From assembly GCA_002737445.1 (NCBI GenBank), contig NSIR01000004.1, forward strand, positions 36,091-100,090: a stretch of 64,000 bases of DNA, in the 5' to 3' direction. This stretch comes from Nitrosarchaeum sp. GTDB lineage: Archaea; Thermoproteota; Nitrososphaeria; Nitrososphaerales; Nitrosopumilaceae. Every line of letters starts with the position of its first letter. Position 1 is the stretch's first letter. The notes beneath the pieces were generated by a model. It worked only from the letters and a program-made list of their open reading frames with translations. It made no database searches and was not told the DNA's origin. A program made the translations under genes and the position numbers. This document shows positions 32,653-41,533 of the stretch, piece after piece.

Positions 32653-35451
32653 CTATCTTTTTTTAGATTTACTCTTTTTTACAACTTTTTTTATTGGTTT
32701 TCTTACTGCCTTGTTTGTTTTTCTTGCTACTTTTTTTACCATCTTTTTTGCAGTTTTTACTGGTTTTTTAACTACTTTTTTTACTAATTTTCTCACCTTT
32801 TTGGTTTTTGGATTCTCAATTGCTGCCTGAGCTGCTGCTATTATCGCAATTGGTATTCTATGGGGTGATGCACTTACATAACTTAGATTTGCATTATGAC
32901 AAAATTTAATAGAATATGGGTCTCCTCCGTGTTCTCCACAAATTCCAATTTCCATATCTGGCTTTAGTTTACGCCCTGCGTCAATACCTATTTTCATTAG
33001 GCTTCCAACACCGTTTACATCAATTGACTGGAATGGATTTCTTTCAAGAATTTCTTTATCCATGTATTCTGAAAGGAATTTACCTTCTACATCTTCACGA
33101 CTAAAACTAAATGTTCCTTGTGTAAGATCATTTGTGCCAAAACTGAAAAATTCTGCAGTATCTACAAGTTCATTTGCAGTCAAAGCAGCTCTTACAACTT
33201 CAATCATGGTTCCAAAGTTAATTTTTAATTTCATATTGTATTTTAATTCCATTTCTTTTTTTATTACATCATAAATTTTTTTAATATGATTTAATTCTGA
33301 AATACTGCTTATCTGTGGAATCATAATTTGTGGATGTGCATCTATTTTATTTTTAGCTAATTCAACTGCAGCTTCGAAAACTGCTCTAATTTGCATTTCA
33401 TATATTTCTGGATGAGTAATTCCAACTCTGACTCCTCTATGTCCCATCATCGGATTAATTTCAGCCAATTCTCTTGCTCTTTTTAGTAGGATTTTTGCTT
33501 TCGCTGCTTCATTGGTTTCATTCCGTTGTTCTAGCTTGTGAATTTTTTGAGCCAACTCTTCAGGATTTGGTAGAAATTCATGCAATGGTGGATCAAGTAA
33601 TCGTATAGTTACTGCATAACCTTCCATAGCTTTTAGAATTTCAATAAAATCACTTTTTTGTAACTCGCCTAATTTGACTAGTACTTTTTTACGCTCTTCA
33701 ATATTTTCTGCCATAATCATATCTACAAATAATCCAATTCTGTCACTTCCATTGAACATTCTTTCTGTTCTACAAAGTCCAATACCTTGTCCACCTAATT
33801 CTCTTGCAAGTATTGCCCCATCTGGAGTATCTGCATTTGCTCTAATGCCTATTTGTTTGACTTTTTGTGCCCATTCTAAAATTGTTTTAAAATCTTCTGT
33901 GATTTTTGGTTCTATTGTTGGAATTTCTCCAAGATAAACTAAACCTGTACTACCGTCAATTGTAATTTGATCCCCCTCATGAACTATTTTTTCATCTATA
34001 CTACATTGCTTATTTTCATAATCAATTTTTAAATTTGAACAACCAACGATACATGGTTTTCCCATACCTCTTGCAACAACTGCAGCATGCGATGTTTTTC
34101 CACCCCTACTTGTAAGTATTCCAACTGATTCAAAAAATGCCGGAACGTCTTCTGGTTTTGTTTCTTCTCTAATTAGTATGACCTTGACACCATTTTCCCC
34201 CATGGAGGTTGCCCGTTTTACATCCAAGACTGCAATGCCACTTGCTGCACCTGGCGATGCTGCAATTCCTTTTGCAAACAATGTATAATTTTTGATAGAT
34301 TGCAAATCAATTGTTCTATGTAGTAATTGTTCTAGTTGTTCTGCATGCAAGCGTGTTAACGCTTTATTTTTATCAATTAATTTCTCATTAACCATATCTA
34401 CTGATGTCTTTACCATTCCAACTGCATTCATCTTTGCATTTCTTGTTTGTAACAAGTAGAATCTTCCCTGTTCAATTGTAAATTCTATATCTTGTGGTTC
34501 CCTGTAGTGTTTTTCTAATTTTTCACATGTTTGTGCCAACTGTTCATATGATTTTGGCATTTCTATCTTCATTTCATCTACTGGTTTTCCAGTTCGTACA
34601 CCTGCAACAACATCTTCACCTTGCGCATTAACTAAATATTCGCCAAAAATATGCCGTGTCCCGTCTCCAGGATTTCGTGTAAATACAACACCTGTGGCAC
34701 TATCATCACCCATATTCCCAAATACCATTGAGACGACATTTACTGCTGTACCATCTGCAATATCTTTTGTAATGTTGTTTTTCTCTCTGTAAATAATTGC
34801 TCTTTCCCCCATCCAACTTCCAAAAACTGCCTTGATTGCTAATTCTAATTGTTCAAAAGGATCAGATGGAAATTTTATTCCAGTATGTTTTTCACAAATA
34901 ATTTTATATTCTGCAACCACTGTTTTTAGAGATTGTTCATTTAATGCACTATCTGCATGTACGTTTTGATTTTTCTTTGCATTTTCTAAAATAATATCGA
35001 ATTTCTTATCTTCAACTCCAAAAACTACCTTGCCAAATAATTGAACAAATCGTCTGTAAGAATCCCACGCAAATCTTGAATTATTGCTTTTTTGTGCAAG
35101 GCCTTTTACAGTTTCATCGTTTAATCCTAAATTCAAAATGGTATCCATCATACCAGGCATAGATATTGCAGCACCTGATCTTACAGATACTAGTAATGGA
35201 TTTTCTTTTGAATTCCATTTTTTTCCTGTCTTTTTTTCAATTTTTGCAATATTTTTTTTTACTTCAGAAATTAATGTATTTGGAAGTTTTTTGTTATTTG
35301 CATAATAATTTTTACAAACTTCAGTTGTAATTGTAAATCCTGGTGGAACTGGTAATCTAAGTTTGGTCATTTCGCAAAGTCCAGCTCCTTTTCCTCCTAA
35401 GAGTTTCTTATTTTTCCCATCTCCCTCATCATAAAAATAAACTTGTTTCAT
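32653..35451 (-). CDS. ppdK: Pyruvate, phosphate dikinase with Lys-rich C-terminal tail
   Basis: This 932-residue protein is a complete PPDK that interconverts pyruvate, ATP and phosphate with phosphoenolpyruvate, AMP and diphosphate, here probably for gluconeogenesis. It has the ATP-grasp N-terminal part with LLGGKGAGLCEMTKLRLPVP, the phosphohistidine swivel domain GGKTSHAAVVARGMGKPCIV, and the PEP-binding barrel with RTERMF, FGTNDLTQGTFSFSREDVE and the catalytic Cys in GICGEHGGDP. About 55 extra residues at the C-terminus, from ENPKTKKVRKLVKKVVKKPV on, are mainly Lys, Arg, Val and Ala, like a histone H1 tail. Such a tail is not part of the enzyme family. It is 36 bp downstream of tpiA. Confidence 0.96.
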   Translation of the reverse strand: MKQVYFYDEGDGKNKKLLGGKGAGLCEMTKLRLPVPPGFTITTEVCKNYYANNKKLPNTLISEVKKNIAKIEKKTGKKWNSKENPLLVSVRSGAAISMPGMMDTILNLGLNDETVKGLAQKSNNSRFAWDSYRRFVQLFGKVVFGVEDKKFDIILENAKKNQNVHADSALNEQSLKTVVAEYKIICEKHTGIKFPSDPFEQLELAIKAVFGSWMGERAIIYREKNNITKDIADGTAVNVVSMVFGNMGDDSATGVVFTRNPGDGTRHIFGEYLVNAQGEDVVAGVRTGKPVDEMKIEMPKSYEQLAQTCEKLEKHYREPQDIEFTIEQGRFYLLQTRNAKMNAVGMVKTSVDMVNEKLIDKNKALTRLHAEQLEQLLHRTIDLQSIKNYTLFAKGIAASPGAASGIAVLDVKRATSMGENGVKVILIREETKPEDVPAFFESVGILTSRGGKTSHAAVVARGMGKPCIVGCSNLKIDYENKQCSIDEKIVHEGDQITIDGSTGLVYLGEIPTIEPKITEDFKTILEWAQKVKQIGIRANADTPDGAILARELGGQGIGLCRTERMFNGSDRIGLFVDMIMAENIEERKKVLVKLGELQKSDFIEILKAMEGYAVTIRLLDPPLHEFLPNPEELAQKIHKLEQRNETNEAAKAKILLKRARELAEINPMMGHRGVRVGITHPEIYEMQIRAVFEAAVELAKNKIDAHPQIMIPQISSISELNHIKKIYDVIKKEMELKYNMKLKINFGTMIEVVRAALTANELVDTAEFFSFGTNDLTQGTFSFSREDVEGKFLSEYMDKEILERNPFQSIDVNGVGSLMKIGIDAGRKLKPDMEIGICGEHGGDPYSIKFCHNANLSYVSASPHRIPIAIIAAAQAAIENPKTKKVRKLVKKVVKKPVKTAKKMVKKVARKTNKAVRKPIKKVVKKSKSKKR

Positions 35452-35487
35452 TTTTTATCTAGATTTACAAATCAAAATCAGGGGTTT

Positions 35488-36144
35488 TTAAAGCATTGCC
35501 TTTGAAAACTCTTCAATAATTTTTGTCCAATTTTTTGCTTTGATTATTCCACTTGCTACCAAAATTCCTTTGGAACCTAATTCCAATGCTTTTGTAACAT
35601 CTTGTCCTGAAACTATACCGGCACCGCAGAGCAATTTTGTATTATTTTTTATACTGTTTACTGCCAAGACTGATTTTGTAACAAGTTCGGGTTTTTCTGT
35701 TGAGACTGATTTTCCAGATCCGATAAGATCTGGTGGCTCTATTGCAATATAGTCTGGATTCAATTTTGCATATTTTTTAGCTTCTAAAACATTTTTTACA
35801 CATACAACTGATATCATTTTTAGTTCACGTAACTTTAAAACAAGTTTGGATATCTCTGCACTTGAAATTCTATGTTCACTGTGATTTATTAAAGAACCCT
35901 TAACATTTGATTTTTTTAATAATTCTGGAATCATGAATCCTGTTGTGCTTCCAACACCAAAATTATCTACATGCTGTGATAAAATTGGAATTGAACTATT
36001 TGCTACCATGCCGATCAAGTGTGGCGGTGGTGCTATTGCGATTTTTATTTTATATTTTTTTGAAATCTTTTCAACTATTTTTACAAACTTTATAATTTTA
36101 TCCCCTGAAACTTCTTCATAGTTTTTACAATTAATTATAAACAT
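35488..36144 (-). CDS. tpiA: Triosephosphate isomerase, archaeal type
   Basis: This 218-residue protein is close in length to the short archaeal TIM (about 220-225 against 250 in bacteria). Visible are the N-terminal strand MFIINCKNYEEVSGDKII (with the catalytic Lys after Asn-Cys), the His region in NHSEHRI, the catalytic Glu in YIAIEPPDLIGSGKS, and LLCGAGIVSGQDVTKALELG with the phosphate-binding GILVASGII. It interconverts dihydroxyacetone phosphate and glyceraldehyde 3-phosphate. It lies in the minus-strand run with ppdK downstream, fitting gluconeogenesis. Confidence 0.94.
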   Translation of the reverse strand: MFIINCKNYEEVSGDKIIKFVKIVEKISKKYKIKIAIAPPPHLIGMVANSSIPILSQHVDNFGVGSTTGFMIPELLKKSNVKGSLINHSEHRISSAEISKLVLKLRELKMISVVCVKNVLEAKKYAKLNPDYIAIEPPDLIGSGKSVSTEKPELVTKSVLAVNSIKNNTKLLCGAGIVSGQDVTKALELGSKGILVASGIIKAKNWTKIIEEFSKAML

Positions 36145-36194
36145 TCTTTCTTTAAAATTTATACATGATATTTAACCCTTGATTGATAATCTTT

Positions 36195-36479
36195 TCAAAT
36201 TGTTTTTGATACTTTTTCATATCTTTTTTTCATAAATGAAACTATTGTCATAAGAAATATTGCTGCAATATTTGTGCCTATGATAAATACATCAAAGACA
36301 ATAATTCCATAAATTAACCAAAGTATAGAACCCCCCGAAATGAAAACCATTAGATATTTTGAAACATCTTTGAGGCTCTTTGTTTTGTATCCTTTGATAA
36401 TTTGTTCAACCCACCCAGATAAAATTAAAATCCCTGCGGCAATTCCCAATATTGTGACTATATTTTCGTCAATTTCCAT
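36195..36479 (-). CDS. SemiSWEET/PQ-loop family membrane protein
   Basis: This 94-residue protein has three transmembrane helices (about residues 8-26, 42-60, 64-83) and the SemiSWEET pattern: ILILSGWVEQIIKGYKTKSL with EQ in place of the PQ turn, KDVSKYLMVFISGGSILWLI, YGIIVFDVFIIGTNIAAIFL. Two such units form a sugar pore. Substrate is unknown, and Nitrosopumilus-type organisms rarely use sugars; metabolite export is possible. It lies 6 bp after polB and 50 bp before tpiA, so it is within the same transcription unit. Confidence 0.82.
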   Translation of the reverse strand: MEIDENIVTILGIAAGILILSGWVEQIIKGYKTKSLKDVSKYLMVFISGGSILWLIYGIIVFDVFIIGTNIAAIFLMTIVSFMKKRYEKVSKTI

Positions 36480-36485
36480 ACTGTA

Positions 36486-39038
36486 TCAACTCCAAAAGAA
36501 TTCATCCAATCCAGTTTGCTTTGGTTTACCTAACATAGTTTGAAAATCTAAATCCATCGATGATGTAATTTGATCCAATGTGGATTCCATAAATTCCATG
36601 TATTTCTTTGAATCTATTTCTTCTTTTTTTGCCAATTCAACTGGTTTTACACCGGGTTTGTTTAAAATCTTAACATATGATATGCGGTCACCTTTTTTTA
36701 CCTCCCGTATTGATTCTAGTAATCTTGCAGCTCGAATATGTTGTGGAACTGTTTTTACATATTCTGAAGGTGCTTTACTAATCATTACATTAAATGTTAA
36801 ATCTTGTAATGGTATCTCTCTTGCCTCTACTTTTTTTGCACACGTTGCAATTTTTTCTGTAATTTCATTTTTTGCCCGCTGAAAATCTGATACTGTTTCC
36901 ACTTGAGACAACACATCAAGTAATTCATAAAATAATTTTCTAATAAACGGCGGTGTATGTGATTTTTTTCCAGTCAATCCTTTTACATCAACTGTCCCAT
37001 CTTTAGTTACTCCTAGATAGTTTTTCTTTCTATTACTTAGTACACAATATCTGTATATTTTATCAATTTCCAAATCTACACCGTGATCTTTTTTTGCCTG
37101 TTCAATTATTTTATGAATTTGTTCGTCTGTAGGTTTTTTGACAAAAAGCGAATCTGTATCTCCATACAAAACTTCAATTCCTATGACTTCGCATTTTTTG
37201 ATTGTTTCTAAAATTGTATATCTGCCTATGGCCGTAGTTGCTTCTGCTGCTGGTAAAAAATACAATGGAAAAATCTCCGCACCCATTACACCATAACTTG
37301 CATTTAGAATTACTTTGAGTGCTTGACTTACAACCGTATATTGCTGCCTTTCTTCTTCGGTTAAAGTTTCTTTTTTTGAAAGACTCTTGTAGTAATTTAC
37401 TCTCAAATCTCGTAGTGAACCGATAATTATGGCAGTTAGCCCATTTCTTTTTGTACAAGTCCAATGATTTGTCTGCGGTATGGTATTTTTCTTGCACTCC
37501 TCATGAGGACATCTTACTGTTTCATATGATATGTTTCTGACTTTAATTATACTTGGGTATAGACTTGCAAAATCCATAACCACCACGTCAAAATGAATTC
37601 CTTCCTTTGGATCAATTACTAGACCCCCTCGGTATTTTTTATCTTTTATTACTGCATTTGATGATACCCCCTCTGATCTTTTCTCTAGTTCATCTCTTTT
37701 TGGAATTAATGCGTTTCTTTGTCTGTGTTCAAAATACAACAAACTTCTAATCCACTGTGAGACCCCCATTCGTGCAATATCATCAATTGGCATTCTGGCA
37801 ATTCTTGAAATAATTACCAGCAAATTTATCAAAAGATCATTGTTGAAACTTGTAAGTTCAAAAGTTAGCAGTGCGTCGTTGTAACAATAATTTGCAGTTT
37901 GAAATAGAGTTAACTGATCAAACTCTAAACCATAGTTTATTTTTTCTTTGTTTAAGAGTGCTTTTGAAACACTGTTCAGAGAAAAATCTGTATATTTTTG
38001 ACTAAATGCATAAATTTGAAATGAACGATTGGAAAGTGTTCTATACAAATCAAGATGCACTCCACGTTTTAGAGTTGCAGAATCACGCATCATGTATAGC
38101 GGATTGTTTTCATTTTTGATTCCAAGTCTTTCTGCTCTGTTAAACAAATATGGTAAATCAAATTCATCCCCGTTATAGGTAAGTACAAAAGGAAACTCTT
38201 CAATTATTTTAAATGCGTCTAAAATCATTTCTTTTTCTTGGTCGTAAAATACAATCTTGATATTTTTCTCTAATTCATTTGTTCCTTCAAGGGTACCCTC
38301 GGTTCTTAATACAAAAATTTGATCAAAATTGTCTGTTCCCTTTAATCCAATAGCTGTAATTTTTTTCTCAGCAATTTTTGGATCTGGTATTCTTCCAATT
38401 TCAGCCTCAACTTCAATGTCTATGCTGACTCTTTTTATTTTTGGAATTGGCTGATTTAGTAAATCTGCCCATTCAGAAATTAATTCTTTAAACTCTATTG
38501 GGTCCACCATATTTTCTAAATCTACTTTATCCCACAACAAACTTTTTAGAGCAATCTTTACGTCACTTGATATTTCTAAATCATGCGGTTTTATTTTTCC
38601 ATCAATAACTTCATAATATTTTCCAACAATCAGTGATCTATCATATAGATAATTTTCATAATATTTGATATCTGATTCCAAAGTTTCAATTATGTTTCTA
38701 ATACTTTTATCGCTATTAGTTCCTCCAATCGTAAGTGGATCTGCAACTATAATTTTTGACATGTTGATCTCTTGGTCTTTCATTAAATCATATCGTCTTA
38801 CTGTTTTAATTTCTAAAATATCATCTCTTTCTTGTAGAAAATCTAATTCCTCTGGGCTTAATCTGGAATAGCAATATGGTTTGTGCCCAATTTCATCATA
38901 CCATAAAATTAATTTTTGTGAAATAGGTTCATAAAATTTCAGTACTGCTGATCGTCTTGCACTATCGTATGTTGCAGAAACTAACATTGATGGTGGCAAT
39001 GTTTTAATTTTTTCTGCATCTTTATCATTAATCTGCAT
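36486..39038 (-). CDS. polB: DNA polymerase B (family B replicative polymerase)
   Basis: This 850-residue family B polymerase has 3'-5' exonuclease motifs ExoI (KRVSIDIEVEAEIG), ExoII (PFVLTYNGDEFDLPYLFNRA) and ExoIII (ANYCYNDALLTFEL), and polymerase motifs A (VMDFASLYPSIIKVRNIS), B (QALKVILNASYGVMGAEIF) and C (GIEVLYGDTDSLFVKKP). It ends with KQTGLDEFF, a likely PCNA-binding (PIP) box Q-x2-L-x2-FF. Thaumarchaeota also have PolD, so this may act in repair or lagging-strand work. The downstream gene starts 6 bp away; upstream the dCMP deaminase ends 4 bp before it. Confidence 0.97.
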   Translation of the reverse strand: MQINDKDAEKIKTLPPSMLVSATYDSARRSAVLKFYEPISQKLILWYDEIGHKPYCYSRLSPEELDFLQERDDILEIKTVRRYDLMKDQEINMSKIIVADPLTIGGTNSDKSIRNIIETLESDIKYYENYLYDRSLIVGKYYEVIDGKIKPHDLEISSDVKIALKSLLWDKVDLENMVDPIEFKELISEWADLLNQPIPKIKRVSIDIEVEAEIGRIPDPKIAEKKITAIGLKGTDNFDQIFVLRTEGTLEGTNELEKNIKIVFYDQEKEMILDAFKIIEEFPFVLTYNGDEFDLPYLFNRAERLGIKNENNPLYMMRDSATLKRGVHLDLYRTLSNRSFQIYAFSQKYTDFSLNSVSKALLNKEKINYGLEFDQLTLFQTANYCYNDALLTFELTSFNNDLLINLLVIISRIARMPIDDIARMGVSQWIRSLLYFEHRQRNALIPKRDELEKRSEGVSSNAVIKDKKYRGGLVIDPKEGIHFDVVVMDFASLYPSIIKVRNISYETVRCPHEECKKNTIPQTNHWTCTKRNGLTAIIIGSLRDLRVNYYKSLSKKETLTEEERQQYTVVSQALKVILNASYGVMGAEIFPLYFLPAAEATTAIGRYTILETIKKCEVIGIEVLYGDTDSLFVKKPTDEQIHKIIEQAKKDHGVDLEIDKIYRYCVLSNRKKNYLGVTKDGTVDVKGLTGKKSHTPPFIRKLFYELLDVLSQVETVSDFQRAKNEITEKIATCAKKVEAREIPLQDLTFNVMISKAPSEYVKTVPQHIRAARLLESIREVKKGDRISYVKILNKPGVKPVELAKKEEIDSKKYMEFMESTLDQITSSMDLDFQTMLGKPKQTGLDEFFWS

Positions 39039-39042
39039 GTGA

Positions 39043-39567
39043 TCACTTGGCTAGATTTTCATATTGACTTACTAGTTCTTTAGCCCATTTTGAAATTCTA
39101 CTTTTATCTAGTTTGACAATTTCAACTCCCGCCTCTTTTAGTAAATCATAATCTGTTTCTGGATACGAGTCAAGACATACAAATTTCTTTATTCCAATTG
39201 TGATTGCCATTTTTGTACATTCCAAACATGGTACAAATGTGGTGTATAACACAGCACCTTCAACTCCTGCCTCAATTCCCAAAATCGCACAATGCATTAT
39301 GGCGTTAGCTTCTGCATGATTGCAAAGACATCTGTCTAGTGATGCCCCTGATTCTATTTTTCCCTCCATTCTTAATTGGCACCGTTTACATCCACCTTCA
39401 AAACAATTCTTAATTCCTGGAGGTGTACCATTGTACCCCGTCGCCAACTGTCTATTTTTGCGTACAATTACAGCGCCTACTTGTCTTGTAAGACAATTTG
39501 AGCGCAGTTTTGCTAATTCTGCTTGAAGCATAAAATATTCATCCCAATCAGGTCTATTGAAAGGCAT
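39043..39567 (-). CDS. dCMP (cytidine/deoxycytidylate) deaminase
   Basis: This protein (174 residues from ATG 39567) matches the deoxycytidylate deaminase/ComEB family: PFNRPDWDEYFMLQAELAKL at the N-terminus, the zinc site HAEANAIMHCAI (H-A-E) and VPCLECTKMAIT (P-C-x2-C), plus extra Cys/His in the inserted loop (CFEGGCKRCQL, CLCNH), which form a second structural zinc. It deaminates dCMP to dUMP for dTMP synthesis. The frame reaches TTG 39615; Met at 39582 or 39567 fits. It lies 4 bp upstream of polB, linking dNTP supply and replication. cdvB diverges from it. Confidence 0.93.
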   Translation of the reverse strand: MPFNRPDWDEYFMLQAELAKLRSNCLTRQVGAVIVRKNRQLATGYNGTPPGIKNCFEGGCKRCQLRMEGKIESGASLDRCLCNHAEANAIMHCAILGIEAGVEGAVLYTTFVPCLECTKMAITIGIKKFVCLDSYPETDYDLLKEAGVEIVKLDKSRISKWAKELVSQYENLAK

Positions 39568-39705
39568 ATTCACACAATTCATGCCTATTTGTTCAATATA
39601 TTGATTCACGCCCAATTCATTTGAATTGGTAAAACTGTCAAAAATTATCTTTTTTGTGTAATTTCTTAGACACCTCTAATTATGATCCATTTTTGAGGAA
39701 TTAAA

Positions 39706-40338
39706 TTGAATTTCATGCAACAAAATTGGAATAATCCACAATCAAAAGGACTTTCAGATCACCTTCATAGTTTGAAAAAAGAAGCAGCACTAAAACCACA
39801 AATACAAAATTCTCTTGTACAATTGAATAAAACCGTCTCTTCCCTTGATTACAAAGTAAAAGGTTTGGATGACAAGGATGCAAAATTATTTAATAGAATT
39901 GTTTTGGCAAAAAAAACTCATGATTTGACAACTGCCAAAGTATTGGCAAATGAATTAGTTGAAATTAGAAAAAATAAAAAAGTTTTGTCAACATTAAAAA
40001 TTTCACTAGAACAAATTAATCTTAGATTATCTACAGTTCAAGATTTAGGTGATGCAATGGTTTCGTTGAGACCTATAATGGCAACTATGCATGCATTACA
40101 ACCTTCTTTGGGAAGAATAATGCCTGAAGTCAGCCGTGAATTTGAATCACTCTTTGGCATTCTAAATGAATCTGTATCAAGTTCATTTGAAGGCAGCTTT
40201 GAATCTGACGGAGCATCTAATGCAGAAACTGAAAGTATACTTAAAGAGGCTGCAGCAGTTGCTGGAACTAGAGTTGGCGAAAAATTCCCATCAACACCTA
40301 CAGGTATTTCTTCATCAAGCTCAATTGGATTGGAATAA
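39706..40338 (+). CDS. cdvB: CdvB-type ESCRT-III (Snf7) family protein
   Basis: This 210-residue protein has the ESCRT-III fold as a long charged helical hairpin: LKKEAALKPQIQNSLVQLNK, LDYKVKGLDDKDAKLFNRIV, LATAKVLANELVEIRKNKKV-like helices, and the later AMVSLRPIMATMHALQPSLG helix with EVSREFESLFGILNES. The first 20 residues are polar (QQNWNNPQSKGLSDHL). It ends with a Ser-rich tail, and I see no winged-helix domain that would bind CdvA, as in paralogues that assemble later. In Thaumarchaeota CdvB filaments act in cell division. Start TTG 39706 or ATG 39715. It is divergent from the dCMP deaminase gene. Confidence 0.88.
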   Translation: MNFMQQNWNNPQSKGLSDHLHSLKKEAALKPQIQNSLVQLNKTVSSLDYKVKGLDDKDAKLFNRIVLAKKTHDLTTAKVLANELVEIRKNKKVLSTLKISLEQINLRLSTVQDLGDAMVSLRPIMATMHALQPSLGRIMPEVSREFESLFGILNESVSSSFEGSFESDGASNAETESILKEAAAVAGTRVGEKFPSTPTGISSSSSIGLE

Positions 40339-40363
40339 TACAATTCACGCTGTATGATCTTTT

Positions 40364-40456
40364 ATGACAAATGAATTATACTGTCAAGTTTGTCACAAGC
40401 TCAAATACACAAGATCAATTAAGCAAAAAAAATGTGAATGTGTTAACGTTACATGA
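40364..40456 (+). CDS. Possible Cys-rich microprotein (30 aa)
   Basis: ATG 40364 to TGA 40454-40456 encodes 30 residues, starting MTNELYCQVCHKLKYTRSIK and ending CECVNVT. It has CQVC and CEC, enough for one zinc site. It starts 25 bp after the cdvB stop. Short, so chance cannot be excluded, but it matches the window's pattern of zinc microproteins. Confidence 0.4.
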   Translation: MTNELYCQVCHKLKYTRSIKQKKCECVNVT

Positions 40457-40510
40457 TCACATCATTATGTCGGAAGATATAATAAATCATTTTTGATTTG
40501 AAATAAAGTA

Positions 40511-41434
40511 ATGCAAAATTCAAAAAATTATTTATTTATAATTTTAGGTTTATCTTTAATTTTAACTAGTTTTAATTCTGTATATGCACAAGAAAATATT
40601 TTGAATGGAATTTATGATCCAACAAGTGATGCATTAAAAGAATTTGCATTAAGTGTTGCAGATAGCATTCCAAAAATAATTGCATCTACAATTTTACTAA
40701 TTATTGGTTTTGCAGCTGGTAAACTAGTGGGTAAAGTTGTAACCAAGACTGCCACAAATATTCTACAAAAGACAACTCAGAAAAATCAGGAAATACATAT
40801 AGCTGATGGTACCCATGTAAAATTCAACTCTGTAAAACTTATTTCAGTCACAATTCGTTGGTTTGTTTATCTATTTTTCATAGTTGCAGCAGTTAATGCA
40901 TTGCAGTTTGAACAACTCTCCTCAGCACTAACAAACTTGTGGCTTTGGGTTCCAAATCTCCTTGCATTTGTATTGATAATTTTGATTGGCTCTATTGTTG
41001 TAAACTTTGTTGGTAAATGGGTGGAACATCAATTATTTGATAATAAAATTGGTAGTCCTAAAATTATCATATCTGTAATTAAGGCAGTAATTTATGCACT
41101 AGTTTTTGCAGTCGGTTTCACACAATTAGGTATCGGTGAAACAATAATTCCAACTCTAGTATCTGCATTTTCATGGAGTATTGCAATTGCATTAGGTGCC
41201 GCAATTGCAGTTGGATTGGGATTTACATTGAAAGATTTACTTCCTTCAGCAATTATGGGTGCTTCCACTCAACGCTCTATTCTCAAAGTAGGACATAAAG
41301 TCAAAATTGGTGAAGTTACTGGAATTGTAACACTTACTCATGTGTTGCACATTATTGTAACTAATGATAGAAATGAAAGTATTGTAATTCCAACAAAAAC
41401 TCTGATGAATCAATCAATTACAATTTTTAACTAG
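40511..41434 (+). CDS. Mechanosensitive channel (MscS) family protein
   Basis: This 307-residue protein has a signal peptide (YLFIILGLSLILTSFNS, cleavage after VYA), then helices at about 50-75, 110-130, 140-165, 190-210 and 215-240, and a pore-like glycine/alanine-rich helix SWSIAIALGAAIAVGLGFTL followed by KDLLPSAIMGASTQRSILKVG and a beta domain (HKVKIGEVTGIVTLTHVLHI). This is the MscS core order. Its beta domain is short, ending at VIPTKTLMNQSITIFN. It would release solutes on membrane stretch. Single gene with an upstream AT-rich promoter. Confidence 0.88.
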   Translation: MQNSKNYLFIILGLSLILTSFNSVYAQENILNGIYDPTSDALKEFALSVADSIPKIIASTILLIIGFAAGKLVGKVVTKTATNILQKTTQKNQEIHIADGTHVKFNSVKLISVTIRWFVYLFFIVAAVNALQFEQLSSALTNLWLWVPNLLAFVLIILIGSIVVNFVGKWVEHQLFDNKIGSPKIIISVIKAVIYALVFAVGFTQLGIGETIIPTLVSAFSWSIAIALGAAIAVGLGFTLKDLLPSAIMGASTQRSILKVGHKVKIGEVTGIVTLTHVLHIIVTNDRNESIVIPTKTLMNQSITIFN

Positions 41435-41533
41435 ATTTTTCAAATTTCTCTTTTAAATTCAGTTCTGTAACAAACACATGATAAATAATATAAGCTCAAT
41501 CAATATTACAATGGTGATACTCTATTGTTTGGA

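Noticed and set aside
32653..32830. Lys-rich tail of PPDK considered as a frameshift artefact
   Set aside because: The frame continues from the enzyme core without a break to a stop, and repeats of KKV/KKP occur in register, so it is a true extension as sequenced.
37174..37497. 107-codon minus-strand frame inside polB in a different frame
   Set aside because: It overlaps polymerase motifs B and C in frame +1, with Lys/Asn/Ser bias and no family match.
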